From Acanthamoeba sp. SK_2022b (Eukaryota > Discosea > Longamoebia > Acanthamoebidae): a stretch of DNA of 64,000 nt. Below, in pieces: positions 26,516 to 33,657 of this stretch. The DNA is taken from assembly GCA_027943245.1 (NCBI GenBank), contig JANDJZ010000082.1:57587-121586 (forward strand), read 5' to 3'. The notes under the pieces are model-generated. The model was not told the origin of the DNA and did no database searches. It was given only the letters and a program-made list of their open reading frames with translations. Both the position numbers and the translations under genes were made by a program. Numbering within the stretch: position 1 is the first letter of the stretch; the number at the start of each line of letters is the position of its first letter.

Positions 26516-27574
26516 ATGGGCCGAACCCGTGTAACCGACAACAGCCTGCGTTTGGCCGTCCTGCTGGCGATGTTGGTGATCATTCTGGCTGGGGTGAAAG
26601 CCGCCGCCGACATCGTGGTGCCGTTTCTACTGGCGGTGTTCCTCGCCATGGTGCTGAACCCGCTGGTGGCGATGCTGGAACGCAGACGGGTGCCGCGCAT
26701 CCTTGGGGTGACGCTGCTGGTGACGGCGGTGATTGTGGTCGTGATGCTGTTCATCGGCATGCTGGGCGCTTCGCTGAACGAGTTCGCCCGTTCGCTGCCG
26801 CAGTACCGCGGCATGATGATCGAGAAACTGCGCGAGCTGCAGTATTACGCCGATCGCTTCAATATCAGCCTCTCCAGCGAAGCGATGCTGCAATATGTCG
26901 ATCCCAGCGCTGCGATGAATCTGGTTACCCGCATGCTGGGGCACCTGTCTGGCGCCATGACCAACGTCTTCCTGCTGCTGATGACCGTGGTGTTTATGCT
27001 GTTCGAAGTGCAGCTGCTGCCTTATAAACTGCAGCAGGCGCTGGATAAGCCGAATGAAGGCCTCGCCGCGATGCGGCGGGCGCTGGACGGCGTGACGCGT
27101 TATCTGGTGATTAAAACCATCATCAGCCTGGCCACCGGGGTGATCGTCTGGATCTTCCTGGCGGCGGTCGGCGTACGCTTCGCCTTTATCTGGGGGCTGC
27201 TGGCGTTTCTGCTCAACTATATTCCCAATATCGGCTCGGTATTGGCCGCCATTCCGCCGCTGATTCAGGCGCTGCTGTTCAACGGATTGGGTGATGCGCT
27301 GGTGGTGGCGGGCGGCTTTATCGCAATCAACATGGTGATCGGCAATATCCTCGAACCGCGGGTGATGGGTCGCGGGCTGGGGTTGTCGACGCTGGTGGTA
27401 TTCCTGTCGCTGATCTTTTGGGGCTGGCTGCTCGGCCCGGTCGGCATGCTGCTGTCGGTGCCGCTGACGATCGTGGCGCGCATCGCGCTGGAGACTACCG
27501 AGGGCGGCTATCGGCTGGCGGTCATTTTGGGTGACGGTCGCCCGCCGCGTCAGCCTCCGGCGCCGCCGGAGTGA
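26516..27574 (+). CDS. tqsA: TqsA-like AI-2E family transporter
   Basis: A 352-aa membrane protein of the AI-2E/PerM family, closest from memory to E. coli TqsA (YdgG), which exports the quorum signal autoinducer-2 and affects biofilm formation. Shared blocks are LAMLVIILAGVKAAADIVVPFLLAVFLAMVLNPL-like N-terminal helices, SLPQYRGMM, YVDPSAAMNLV, and the nearly invariant stretch from FAFIWGLLAFLLNYIPNIGS to GRGLGLSTLVVFLSLIF. About seven to eight helices are present. The proline-rich tail (PPRQPPAPPE) extends past E. coli TqsA and lies in the 53-bp overlap with the convergent reductase gene. Confidence 0.78.
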   Translation: MGRTRVTDNSLRLAVLLAMLVIILAGVKAAADIVVPFLLAVFLAMVLNPLVAMLERRRVPRILGVTLLVTAVIVVVMLFIGMLGASLNEFARSLPQYRGMMIEKLRELQYYADRFNISLSSEAMLQYVDPSAAMNLVTRMLGHLSGAMTNVFLLLMTVVFMLFEVQLLPYKLQQALDKPNEGLAAMRRALDGVTRYLVIKTIISLATGVIVWIFLAAVGVRFAFIWGLLAFLLNYIPNIGSVLAAIPPLIQALLFNGLGDALVVAGGFIAINMVIGNILEPRVMGRGLGLSTLVVFLSLIFWGWLLGPVGMLLSVPLTIVARIALETTEGGYRLAVILGDGRPPRQPPAPPE

Positions 27575-28526
27575 GGAAGATCTTGCCGTTCACACCGGGC
27601 TGCGCAGCGTGTTGCAGAGCAGCTGCGTACTGTTGCAAAGGGTAAATCGCGGCGGGCGGGCGCAGCGTCAGCTGGCCGCGCCGCAGCAGCTGGAATAGCT
27701 GATAAAACGCCGTTTGCCACTGGGCCGGCGCCGCCTGCGCATTCCATTTACGCAGGTGGAACAGCGAAGCGCGCAGCTTCAATTCGTCCACCACGCGCCG
27801 CCAGTCCACCTGGCGCCCACCCAGCAGGCCCAGCGCCACAAAATCGCCGCCGGTGCGAACCGCCCGCGCCAGCTGCAATCCGTCTTCTCCGCCGATGCAG
27901 TCGATAGCGGCGCGGGCGCCAAAGTGGGGCATTTGCGCCAGCTGCGGCGCCTCAATAACGCGCCAGGCACCGGCGGCCAGCAGCGCCGGGCGATGAGTGA
28001 GGTTGCGCACCACCACCGCCAGACGAATGCCACGCTGCGCCGTCATCTGTGCCAGCAGCAGGCTAACGGCGGAGCCGCCGCCGTTGAGCAGCAGCACGTC
28101 GCCGGCGTTGAGCGGCAGCCATTGCGTCAGCAGCACCCAGCAGGTGAGCGGGTTGATATAGATTTGCGCCGCGCTGGCGTCGTCGATGTCGTCCGGTACC
28201 CAGACCACCCGTTCTTCAGGCAGCGTGACGAAGGTTTGCCAGCTGCCGTCACCCGCTACCGCCAGTGCGCGTCGGCCGGTCGAGCGTCCGCTTTGCGGAT
28301 CGACGATGACGCCTACGCCTTCATAGCCAGGCACCTGCGGCAGGGCGATGCGGTGCGCGTATTGGCCGTGAATCGGGATCAGGTCGGAAGGGTTGATCGG
28401 GGCATAGCGCATCTGCAGCAGCAGCCGGCCGGGGCGCAGCGGCGGCCTGCTCGTCTGCTGCAGCGCCAGCACCTGGGCGGGATCGCCGAAGCGGCTGAAG
28501 CTCAATCGGGGAAATGACGACGGCAT
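27522..28526 (-). CDS. Zinc-independent MDR oxidoreductase (quinone/enoyl-CoA reductase-like)
   Basis: A 334-aa medium-chain dehydrogenase/reductase with a GroES-like N-terminal domain (MRYAPINPSDLIPIHGQYAH; VPGYEGVGVIV) and a Rossmann NADPH-binding domain with LLLNGGGSAVSLLLAQMTAQRG. The catalytic-zinc cysteine and structural-zinc cluster are absent. The PINPSDL segment is typical of trans-2-enoyl-CoA/ACP or quinone reductases. The substrate is not predictable. It starts 3 bp after the yceO stop, so the two are cotranscribed. Its end overlaps tqsA tail-to-tail by 53 bp, and an antisense effect between the two is possible. Confidence 0.83.
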   Translation of the reverse strand: MPSSFPRLSFSRFGDPAQVLALQQTSRPPLRPGRLLLQMRYAPINPSDLIPIHGQYAHRIALPQVPGYEGVGVIVDPQSGRSTGRRALAVAGDGSWQTFVTLPEERVVWVPDDIDDASAAQIYINPLTCWVLLTQWLPLNAGDVLLLNGGGSAVSLLLAQMTAQRGIRLAVVVRNLTHRPALLAAGAWRVIEAPQLAQMPHFGARAAIDCIGGEDGLQLARAVRTGGDFVALGLLGGRQVDWRRVVDELKLRASLFHLRKWNAQAAPAQWQTAFYQLFQLLRRGQLTLRPPAAIYPLQQYAAALQHAAQPGVNGKIFLTPAAPEADAAGDRHPK

Positions 28527-28529
28527 GGG

Positions 28530-28646
28530 TTACATCACGAAGAAAAAATAGACATCCAGCGCCAGCAGCACCAGCCACAGACAAAGATACAGCACCAGGT
28601 GCTCACGCACGTTGTTGACGATAGCCGCCAGTATTCGGTTTAACAT
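28530..28646 (-). CDS. yceO: YceO-like small membrane protein (38 aa)
   Basis: A 38-aa one-helix inner-membrane protein. The segment IVNNVREHLVLYLCLW followed by an aspartate-containing, aromatic tail (LDVYFFF) matches E. coli YceO (DUF2770: NNIREHLMLYLFLW). It sits at the syntenic position between yceJ and solA. It begins at ATG 28646 with a weak AGGCGG ahead. YceO is induced in E. coli biofilms and linked to acid resistance; the mechanism is unknown. It forms an operon with the MDR reductase. Confidence 0.82.
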   Translation of the reverse strand: MLNRILAAIVNNVREHLVLYLCLWLVLLALDVYFFFVM

Positions 28647-28738
28647 TTCAGCCGCCTGAAGAAAGAGACCTTTGATTATAGTCCTTTTCTCGGCACCTTT
28701 TATAGCGGGGCGCGCGTGAGCGCTGGAAGAGTGGCGAT

Positions 28739-28764
28739 AAAAAAGCCTGCGTTATCGCAGGCTT
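28739..28764 (-). terminator. Terminator of the LuxR-type regulator gene
   Basis: AAGCCTGCG-TTATC-GCAGGCTT, with six T following on the minus strand. It starts four bases after the stop at 28769. Confidence 0.9.
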
Positions 28765-28768
28765 GATG

Positions 28769-29395
28769 TTACACCGTCAGCAGCGCCAGCGGCGTCGAAT
28801 TCGTTGGTGCGCTGGGCGGGTAGAAATAACGCAGCACGTTATACAGCGAGTAGAACTCCAGCCGGTTGCGCGCGTTGATCTTCTCCGTGATGTGACGCTT
28901 GTGCACATACACCGTATGCGAGCTGATCTGCAGCTTTTTCGCGATGCGGTAGTTGGGCATTTCTGCCATCCAATATTTCATCACCGTCAGTTCCTGCGGG
29001 CTGAACAGGGAACGCTCTTCGCCGTCATCGGCCAGCGCCAGCGGATTTTCGCGCAGCGTGCGCAAGGTGAGCGGCAGAATGCTTTTATTGAACAGGAACG
29101 CGTTATCGGCGATGCGCATTGGCGTTTCGCTGTAGGGGTAAGGCGTATCGAGATAGATAAACAGCAAGGCAGACTGACTGGCTTCCATAAACGCCAGCAG
29201 CTGTGCGTCCGCTTCGTTATAGCGGCACTGGTTGCTGAGGTTCACCAGAATGTGGCTCGGCTGAAAGCTGGCCAACAGCGGCGTAGCGTACTCAATGCTG
29301 TGGCAGCACTTGATCGTTGTAATCCCACTATCAGCAAAGTAGCTGGCTATACCGACCCGGGTGAAGCAGCATTCGTCCACGACAAGTAGTTTCAT
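28769..29395 (-). CDS. LuxR/FixJ-type regulator with degenerate receiver (RcsA/BglJ-like)
   Basis: A 208-aa protein with a receiver-like N-terminal domain and a C-terminal LuxR helix-turn-helix (SPQELTVMKYWMAEMPNYRIAKKLQISSHTVYVHKRHITEKI). In the receiver the phosphoacceptor aspartate appears replaced by asparagine (N52 in HILVNLSNQ, where RcsB has TDLS), while the early acidic pair (VVDE) is kept. That is the pattern of RcsA- and BglJ-type auxiliary regulators, which act as heterodimers with RcsB without being phosphorylated. No sensor kinase is adjacent. The AT-rich 216-bp gap upstream (29396-29611) carries its promoter. Targets are unknown; capsule, motility or secondary metabolism would be typical. 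Confidence 0.8.
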   Translation of the reverse strand: MKLLVVDECCFTRVGIASYFADSGITTIKCCHSIEYATPLLASFQPSHILVNLSNQCRYNEADAQLLAFMEASQSALLFIYLDTPYPYSETPMRIADNAFLFNKSILPLTLRTLRENPLALADDGEERSLFSPQELTVMKYWMAEMPNYRIAKKLQISSHTVYVHKRHITEKINARNRLEFYSLYNVLRYFYPPSAPTNSTPLALLTV

Positions 29396-29611
29396 GGTGA
29401 CGTCCTTGTTGAAAGCCGATGGAGCATATCTTCTGTAAAATAGGACTTACACTGCAAGTGTTCAATTCGGAAATTCAAATGCTGAATGCAAGAAATTTCC
29501 GTTATCAGAATTTTTACTTGGTATTTAAAAGAGTTAGCAGGTTAATAAATTGTAACTGCCAAATTTTGCTGTCCAGGGCACGACGGCAACCTGGACAGAG
29601 AAATCCTTCGC

Positions 29612-30727
29612 TTAGCTAAATCGTTTCAGACCAAAGCTGGCGACGTCGACCGGCGGCGCTTTGTCCTGCGCGAACAGGGCGGCAATCTCACCCAGCGCGC
29701 TGGCGAACTTGAAGCCGTGGCCGCTCAATCCGCTGATGACCATCAGGCGATCGCACTCCGGCAGGGTATCGATAATAAAGTCTTCGTCGGGGCTCATGTC
29801 ATAACTGCAGGCTTCGCCGTGTAAACATACGCCTACACCCGGCAAAAACTGCCGCAGGAAGGAGAAAACTTCGGTGCCGTCACTGGCGTAGCTACCGAAG
29901 GGTTTGCGCTGCTCGGGGGCGTCCATCGGCTGCCCGCCGTCGTGTTTACCCACTTTCAGGCCGTCGTTATCCGCCGGGAAGCCGTAATAGTGCGTGCCGT
30001 CCTGCGCTTCGACGGTAAAGGCCGGGAAGCGATTGTTCACGCTGTAGCGGCTGTCCGCCTGATGCCAGGAGAATACCTTGCGCAATGGCGCAATCGGCAG
30101 CTGCGGTAACAGCGCTTTCACCCAGGTGCCGGCGGTGACCACGGCTTTTCGCGCCGTGAAACGCCCTTCGCCGGTGACGACTGCAACGCCGCCATCGATA
30201 GGCTCCACCGCGCTGACCGGGCAGTTGAACAACTGGCTGCAGCCGGCCTCTTTCGCCAGCTTGATCAGGCTGGCCACCGCCAGCTCGGAGCGCAGGAAGC
30301 CGGCGTCCGGTTCGAAAACGCCGACGTAACCGTCTGGCGCGCGGAATTCCGGCCAGCGTTGAGCGATCTGTTCGGCACTGAGGGTTTGTGCGTTCAGGCG
30401 GAATTTCTGCGCGCTCTGCTGAGCATTGTGAATGAATTCGGAGTGCTGCGGCCCCAAATTGAGCACGCCGCACGACTGGAACAGTTCCTCGCCGGATTGT
30501 TGAATCAGCGCATTCCACAACGCCTGTGCGCGCAGCACCAGCGGCACGTACTTTTCGCCTTCGCCGTAAGCGTGGCGGATAATGCGGGTATCGCCGTGAT
30601 GGCTGCCGTTGCGGTGCGGGGGAATGGCGCTGTCGATCATCAGCACTTTCAAGCCGGCTCGGGTAGCGTAATACCCTGCCGCCGCGCCGACTGAACCGCT
30701 GCCCACCACAATCAAATCATATTCCAC
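29612..30727 (-). CDS. solA: SolA, N-methyl-L-tryptophan oxidase
   Basis: A flavoenzyme of the monomeric sarcosine oxidase family that demethylates N-methyl-tryptophan (and poorly sarcosine), giving formaldehyde and H2O2. The 371-aa protein has the FAD-binding [17 protein letters not shown] motif at residues 9-25, [15 protein letters not shown], and the cysteine for covalent FAD in [15 protein letters not shown]. It ends with [17 protein letters not shown]. It is alone and syntenic with E. coli solA between yceO and bssS. Confidence 0.94.
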   Translation of the reverse strand: MEYDLIVVGSGSVGAAAGYYATRAGLKVLMIDSAIPPHRNGSHHGDTRIIRHAYGEGEKYVPLVLRAQALWNALIQQSGEELFQSCGVLNLGPQHSEFIHNAQQSAQKFRLNAQTLSAEQIAQRWPEFRAPDGYVGVFEPDAGFLRSELAVASLIKLAKEAGCSQLFNCPVSAVEPIDGGVAVVTGEGRFTARKAVVTAGTWVKALLPQLPIAPLRKVFSWHQADSRYSVNNRFPAFTVEAQDGTHYYGFPADNDGLKVGKHDGGQPMDAPEQRKPFGSYASDGTEVFSFLRQFLPGVGVCLHGEACSYDMSPDEDFIIDTLPECDRLMVISGLSGHGFKFASALGEIAALFAQDKAPPVDVASFGLKRFS

Positions 30728-30814
30728 GTGCCCACCCTCTCTGATAGCGATTTCTTATCGCCCCATGATAAAAGGTTGCCGAGCGCAATGCACTGATTGA
30801 ACGGCGAAAGGCAA

Positions 30815-30847
30815 AGAAAAAGGCGCCGGGAATGGGTCGCGGCGCCT
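30815..30847 (-). terminator. Terminator of bssS
   Basis: AGGCGCCG (30821-30828) pairs with CGGCGCCT (30840-30847), followed by a T-rich tract on the minus strand. It lies 21 bases beyond the bssS stop. Confidence 0.82.
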
Positions 30848-30868
30848 CAGGGGTTAGGGGACGATGAA

Positions 30869-31123
30869 TCAATGTTTTCTGCGATCAAGATCCTGGTAAT
30901 CCGTAGCTTCAATCTTGGCGATGCCGGCCTCTAAGATATTGATTAATTGACGGGCGACATCTGTGGTCAGCCAAAGCGTTCTGTCTACTTGGGCTTCTTC
31001 TGGCGTTTGGTCTAGTGAAGACAGGTAATGAAGGCGTATCATCATGGCGTCGTAAACGTCGACAGTACTGATATCCCAACCGACAAGCGGGTGCGTCTGA
31101 ATTACTTCATCATTTCTGTCCAT
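30869..31123 (-). CDS. bssS: BssS, biofilm formation regulatory protein
   Basis: An 84-aa cytoplasmic protein nearly identical in its core to E. coli BssS (YceP): EVIQTHPLVGWDISTVD, LWLTTDVARQLINILEAGIAKIEA. In E. coli it influences biofilm formation through indole and AI-2 related signalling; the direct activity is unknown. The C-terminal third diverges. The ~200-bp AT-rich gap upstream (31124-31324) contains its promoter and no other gene. Confidence 0.94.
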   Translation of the reverse strand: MDRNDEVIQTHPLVGWDISTVDVYDAMMIRLHYLSSLDQTPEEAQVDRTLWLTTDVARQLINILEAGIAKIEATDYQDLDRRKH

Positions 31124-31324
31124 AAAGACCCCTTATTGAGTAGTAACTACCGTGAGTGACTAACGAGGATCAATGCGGCTCATCATCATGAGAGCAATTA
31201 CAGTATACGCATCCGCTTTCATCGGTGGAGGGGGTTGTCACCGAAATTTGCAAAATAAATATTTATTTGAACAATTATTCTACAAACCGGTATGCGAATT
31301 TTTGGATGAATAAAGCGCAGGGCA

Positions 31325-31603
31325 TTATTCCGCGCCGGCTGGCGGCGGTGAACCGTGCAGGCATTTTTCCAGCTCTTCGGCCAAATGGGCGAAATGTTTC
31401 TGCGTTTCGGCGTCGCGGTTTTGGCTGTGCGATTCCAGCTTCAGGCTGTGGATCAGCAGTTGGTTGGCTTTGTCATCCAGGCTGAAGGCCAGATAAGAGA
31501 AAGCCACTTCCAATACGTTCAAGCGCCTTTTCTGATCGGCAATCAGCGCCAGCAACTCACCAAACGTCATCGCGTCTTCGGATTTCACCTTGTCCGGGGC
31601 CAT
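31325..31603 (-). CDS. Small helical protein of unknown function (92 aa)
   Basis: A 92-aa soluble, helical protein with a good ribosome site (AAAGGAGT six bases ahead of the ATG). The middle is a heptad-like helix (LALIADQKRRLNVLEVAFSYLAFSLDDKANQLLIHSLKLE), ending in a histidine/glutamate-rich helix (HFAHLAEELEKCL) and a proline tail. I do not recognise the family. It is inserted between bssS and dinI relative to E. coli. There is no SOS box before it, so coregulation with dinI would require readthrough of the hairpin at 31690-31715. Confidence 0.75.
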   Translation of the reverse strand: MAPDKVKSEDAMTFGELLALIADQKRRLNVLEVAFSYLAFSLDDKANQLLIHSLKLESHSQNRDAETQKHFAHLAEELEKCLHGSPPPAGAE

Positions 31604-31689
31604 GCTTACTCCTTTGCGTTAAATACAGCGCTGAGGCGGATTTTGTTCCAAAGTAAGGGTAAGCGATGAATGGGCAGGGCGCCAGAAAC

Positions 31690-31715
31690 AAAAAAGCCGG
31701 AGAGCGACCCCCGGC
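31690..31715 (-). terminator. Terminator of dinI
   Basis: GCCGG (31696-31700) and CCGGC (31711-31715) form a short stem with six T after it on the minus strand, about 18 bases beyond the dinI stop. Confidence 0.75.
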
Positions 31716-31733
31716 AAAAACAGCATTGCAGTG

Positions 31734-31973
31734 TTATTCTGCGCTGAACCACTCGTCCGCGCTTTCCCAGGTTTCCTGAAGGATTTCCTCGATCAGATCC
31801 CGGTCGGTTTTGGCGCCTCCCAGCACGGAGAGGCCGTTGGCGCCGGCATAGCGTACTTGCACGACGGCGTCTGGAAACTGGCGATTGACCCGCTTGCCCA
31901 GTTCGCCGGTCAGCGCCTGAATGGCACCCGCCGGCAGCGGCCGGGTTTTATCTATAGTGACTTCAACACGCAT
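31734..31973 (-). CDS. dinI: DinI, SOS modulator of RecA
   Basis: A 79-aa protein that binds RecA filaments, stabilising them and limiting LexA/UmuD cleavage. It begins MRVEVTIDKTRPLPAGAIQALTGEL and ends with the acidic helix DRDLIEEILQETWESADEW that mimics DNA and occupies the RecA L2 region. Length and order match E. coli DinI (81 aa). A perfect LexA box lies 20 bp upstream of the start. Its own terminator separates it from the next small gene. Confidence 0.95.
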   Translation of the reverse strand: MRVEVTIDKTRPLPAGAIQALTGELGKRVNRQFPDAVVQVRYAGANGLSVLGGAKTDRDLIEEILQETWESADEWFSAE

Positions 31974-31992
31974 AATTGCCCCCGAAGCGATT

Positions 31993-32012
31993 TACTGTTT
32001 ATTTATACAGTT
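31993..32012 (-). promoter_or_regulatory. LexA box of dinI
   Basis: TACTGTTTATTTATACAGTT matches the LexA consensus CTGT-N8-ACAG exactly, with an AT-rich spacer. It lies directly upstream of dinI, giving tight SOS control. Confidence 0.93.
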
Positions 32013-32048
32013 AACCGGGTGCGGGGGCAAGAGGGCGAAGCAAAAATA

Positions 32049-33095
32049 TCAGTTTTTCAGCGACCAGTTCAGGGTTTCACCGGCCAGGAAGGGGATCACG
32101 GATTCATTGCCCAGGGCGATCTCTTCCGGTTGGGTGGTCGGCACGCGCTGCAGCTCGATGAAGTCTTCGTTGAGCGGCAGACCATAGAAGCGTGGGCCGT
32201 TGAGCGAGCAGAAGGCTTCAAAGTGCTCCAACGCGCCGAGTTGTTCGAACACGGCAGCGTAAGCCGGGATGGCATTCGGCGCGTTGAAGCAGCCGGCGCA
32301 GCCACAGCTGGATTCTTTGCGGTGCTTGAGATGCGGCGCGGAGTCGGTGCCGAGGAAGAAACGATCCGAACCGCTGGCGACCGCCTGACGCAGCGCTTCC
32401 TGGTGGACATTGCGCTTGAGGATCGGCAGGCAGAACAGGTGTGGGCGAATGCCGCCCACCAGCATGTGGTTGCGGTTGAACATCAGGTGCTGTGGCGTGA
32501 TGGTGGCGCCGAGGAAACGATTGCCTGCCTGCACATATTGCGCCGCTTCTTTGGTGGTGATGTGCTCGAAAACGATCTTCAGCTCTGGGAACTGGCGGCG
32601 GATAGGTTCCATGACCTGTTCGATAAAGCGCGCCTCGCGGTCGAAAATATCGACGGCAGGATCGGTCACTTCGCCGTGGATCAGCAGCGGCATGCCGATT
32701 TTTTGCATCTGTTCGAACAGCGGGTAAATACCGGTCACGTCGCTGACGCCGTGGCTGGAGTTGGTCGTAGCGTTGGCCGGATACAGCTTGGCGGCGGTAA
32801 ACACCCCTTGCTCGAAGCCGTTGACCAGTTCACTGGCCGCCAGGGAGTTCGTCAGGTAGCAGGTCATCAGCGGAGTGAAGTTGTGGCCCTGCGGGACCGC
32901 CGCCAGAATGCGATCGCGGTAGGCGCGCGCGGCGGCCACGGTCGTTACGGGGGGAGCCAGGTTCGGCATCACGATCGCCCGGCCAAATACCTGGCTGGTA
33001 TAGGGCACCACCGTTTTCAGCATCTCGTCGTCACGCAGGTGGATATGCCAGTCGTCTGGGCGGCGGATTTTCAGAACTTGAGGTTGTGCGGTCAT
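32049..33095 (-). CDS. pyrC: PyrC, dihydroorotase
   Basis: A zinc enzyme that cyclises carbamoyl-aspartate to dihydroorotate in pyrimidine synthesis. The 348-aa class II dihydroorotase contains WHIHLRD (first two zinc histidines, residues 16-18 region), [14 protein letters not shown] (carboxylated lysine), [15 protein letters not shown] and GTDSAPH. E. coli PyrC is 348 aa, the same length. It is next to dinI as in E. coli. E. coli pyrC is controlled by CTP through start-site switching and a leader hairpin; the leader here (GCCGGAGCC close to the ATG) could fold similarly, but I did not model it. Confidence 0.96.
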   Translation of the reverse strand: MTAQPQVLKIRRPDDWHIHLRDDEMLKTVVPYTSQVFGRAIVMPNLAPPVTTVAAARAYRDRILAAVPQGHNFTPLMTCYLTNSLAASELVNGFEQGVFTAAKLYPANATTNSSHGVSDVTGIYPLFEQMQKIGMPLLIHGEVTDPAVDIFDREARFIEQVMEPIRRQFPELKIVFEHITTKEAAQYVQAGNRFLGATITPQHLMFNRNHMLVGGIRPHLFCLPILKRNVHQEALRQAVASGSDRFFLGTDSAPHLKHRKESSCGCAGCFNAPNAIPAYAAVFEQLGALEHFEAFCSLNGPRFYGLPLNEDFIELQRVPTTQPEEIALGNESVIPFLAGETLNWSLKN

Positions 33096-33308
33096 CTAGC
33101 TAGGCTCCGGCGGTCAAATACGTCTAATGAAAAGCGAATAATGGGTTTATTCACGCCGGGGTGTAAGGATAAGCGGAAAGTGCCTGAGATGCATCTGTTT
33201 GTTGGCGACAAGTTGAAATCAATAGGGCGGCGGGCGCATAGTGGCAGAGATTTCAACGATGCCGACGCCAATACCGTCGACCTTCATCAAGTGGAAAGGG
33301 AGAAAGCA

Positions 33309-33596
33309 ATGGAAGTACGCGTTATCGCCACCCTGCAAGCGAAAGCGGGATTTGAAGCCGCCGTCAGCGAAGCGGTGCACGATATTATCGAGCCGAGCTG
33401 CCAGGAGTTGGGCAACCTGCAGTATGATTTACATCGCGATCTGGAAAAGCCGGGCGTCTTTGTGTTCTTTGAGCGTTGGGCCAGCAGCGAAGCGCTGGAT
33501 AAGCATAATGAGACGGCGCATTTTCAGCAGTTCGTCAGCCGGCTTGACGGCAAGTTGGACGTTTTGGACATCAAGAAACTGAAAAAGATAGCCTGA
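33309..33596 (+). CDS. YgiN-like antibiotic biosynthesis monooxygenase (ABM) family protein
   Basis: A 95-aa protein of the ABM fold (dimeric alpha/beta barrel), starting MEVRVIATLQAKAGFEAAVSEA and containing EPGCQ-like EPSCQELGNLQYDLHRDLEKPGVFVFFERWASSEALDKHN. Relatives such as YgiN act as quinol monooxygenases. The start at 33309 has AGGGAGAAAG ahead. The same frame stays open far upstream, across the antisense of dinI and pyrC, which is chance in high-GC DNA. It is a single gene with a shared terminator with rne. The substrate is unknown. Confidence 0.88.
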   Translation: MEVRVIATLQAKAGFEAAVSEAVHDIIEPSCQELGNLQYDLHRDLEKPGVFVFFERWASSEALDKHNETAHFQQFVSRLDGKLDVLDIKKLKKIA

Positions 33597-33612
33597 GCCT
33601 TTTACAGGCAAG

Positions 33613-33641
33613 AAAAAACCCGCCGATGGCGGGTTTTTTTT
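33613..33641. terminator. Bidirectional terminator between the ABM gene and rne
   Basis: AAACCCGCC-GAT-GGCGGGTTT, with eight T on the right and an A-tract on the left, so it can stop both converging transcripts (ABM gene rightward, rne leftward). Confidence 0.93.
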
Positions 33642-33657
33642 AGGGTTGCAGATTAAC

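Noticed and set aside
31731..33308. Very long plus-strand open frame running into the YgiN-like gene
   Set aside because: It is the antisense of dinI and pyrC; open only because of GC bias. The real gene starts at 33309 with its own ribosome site.
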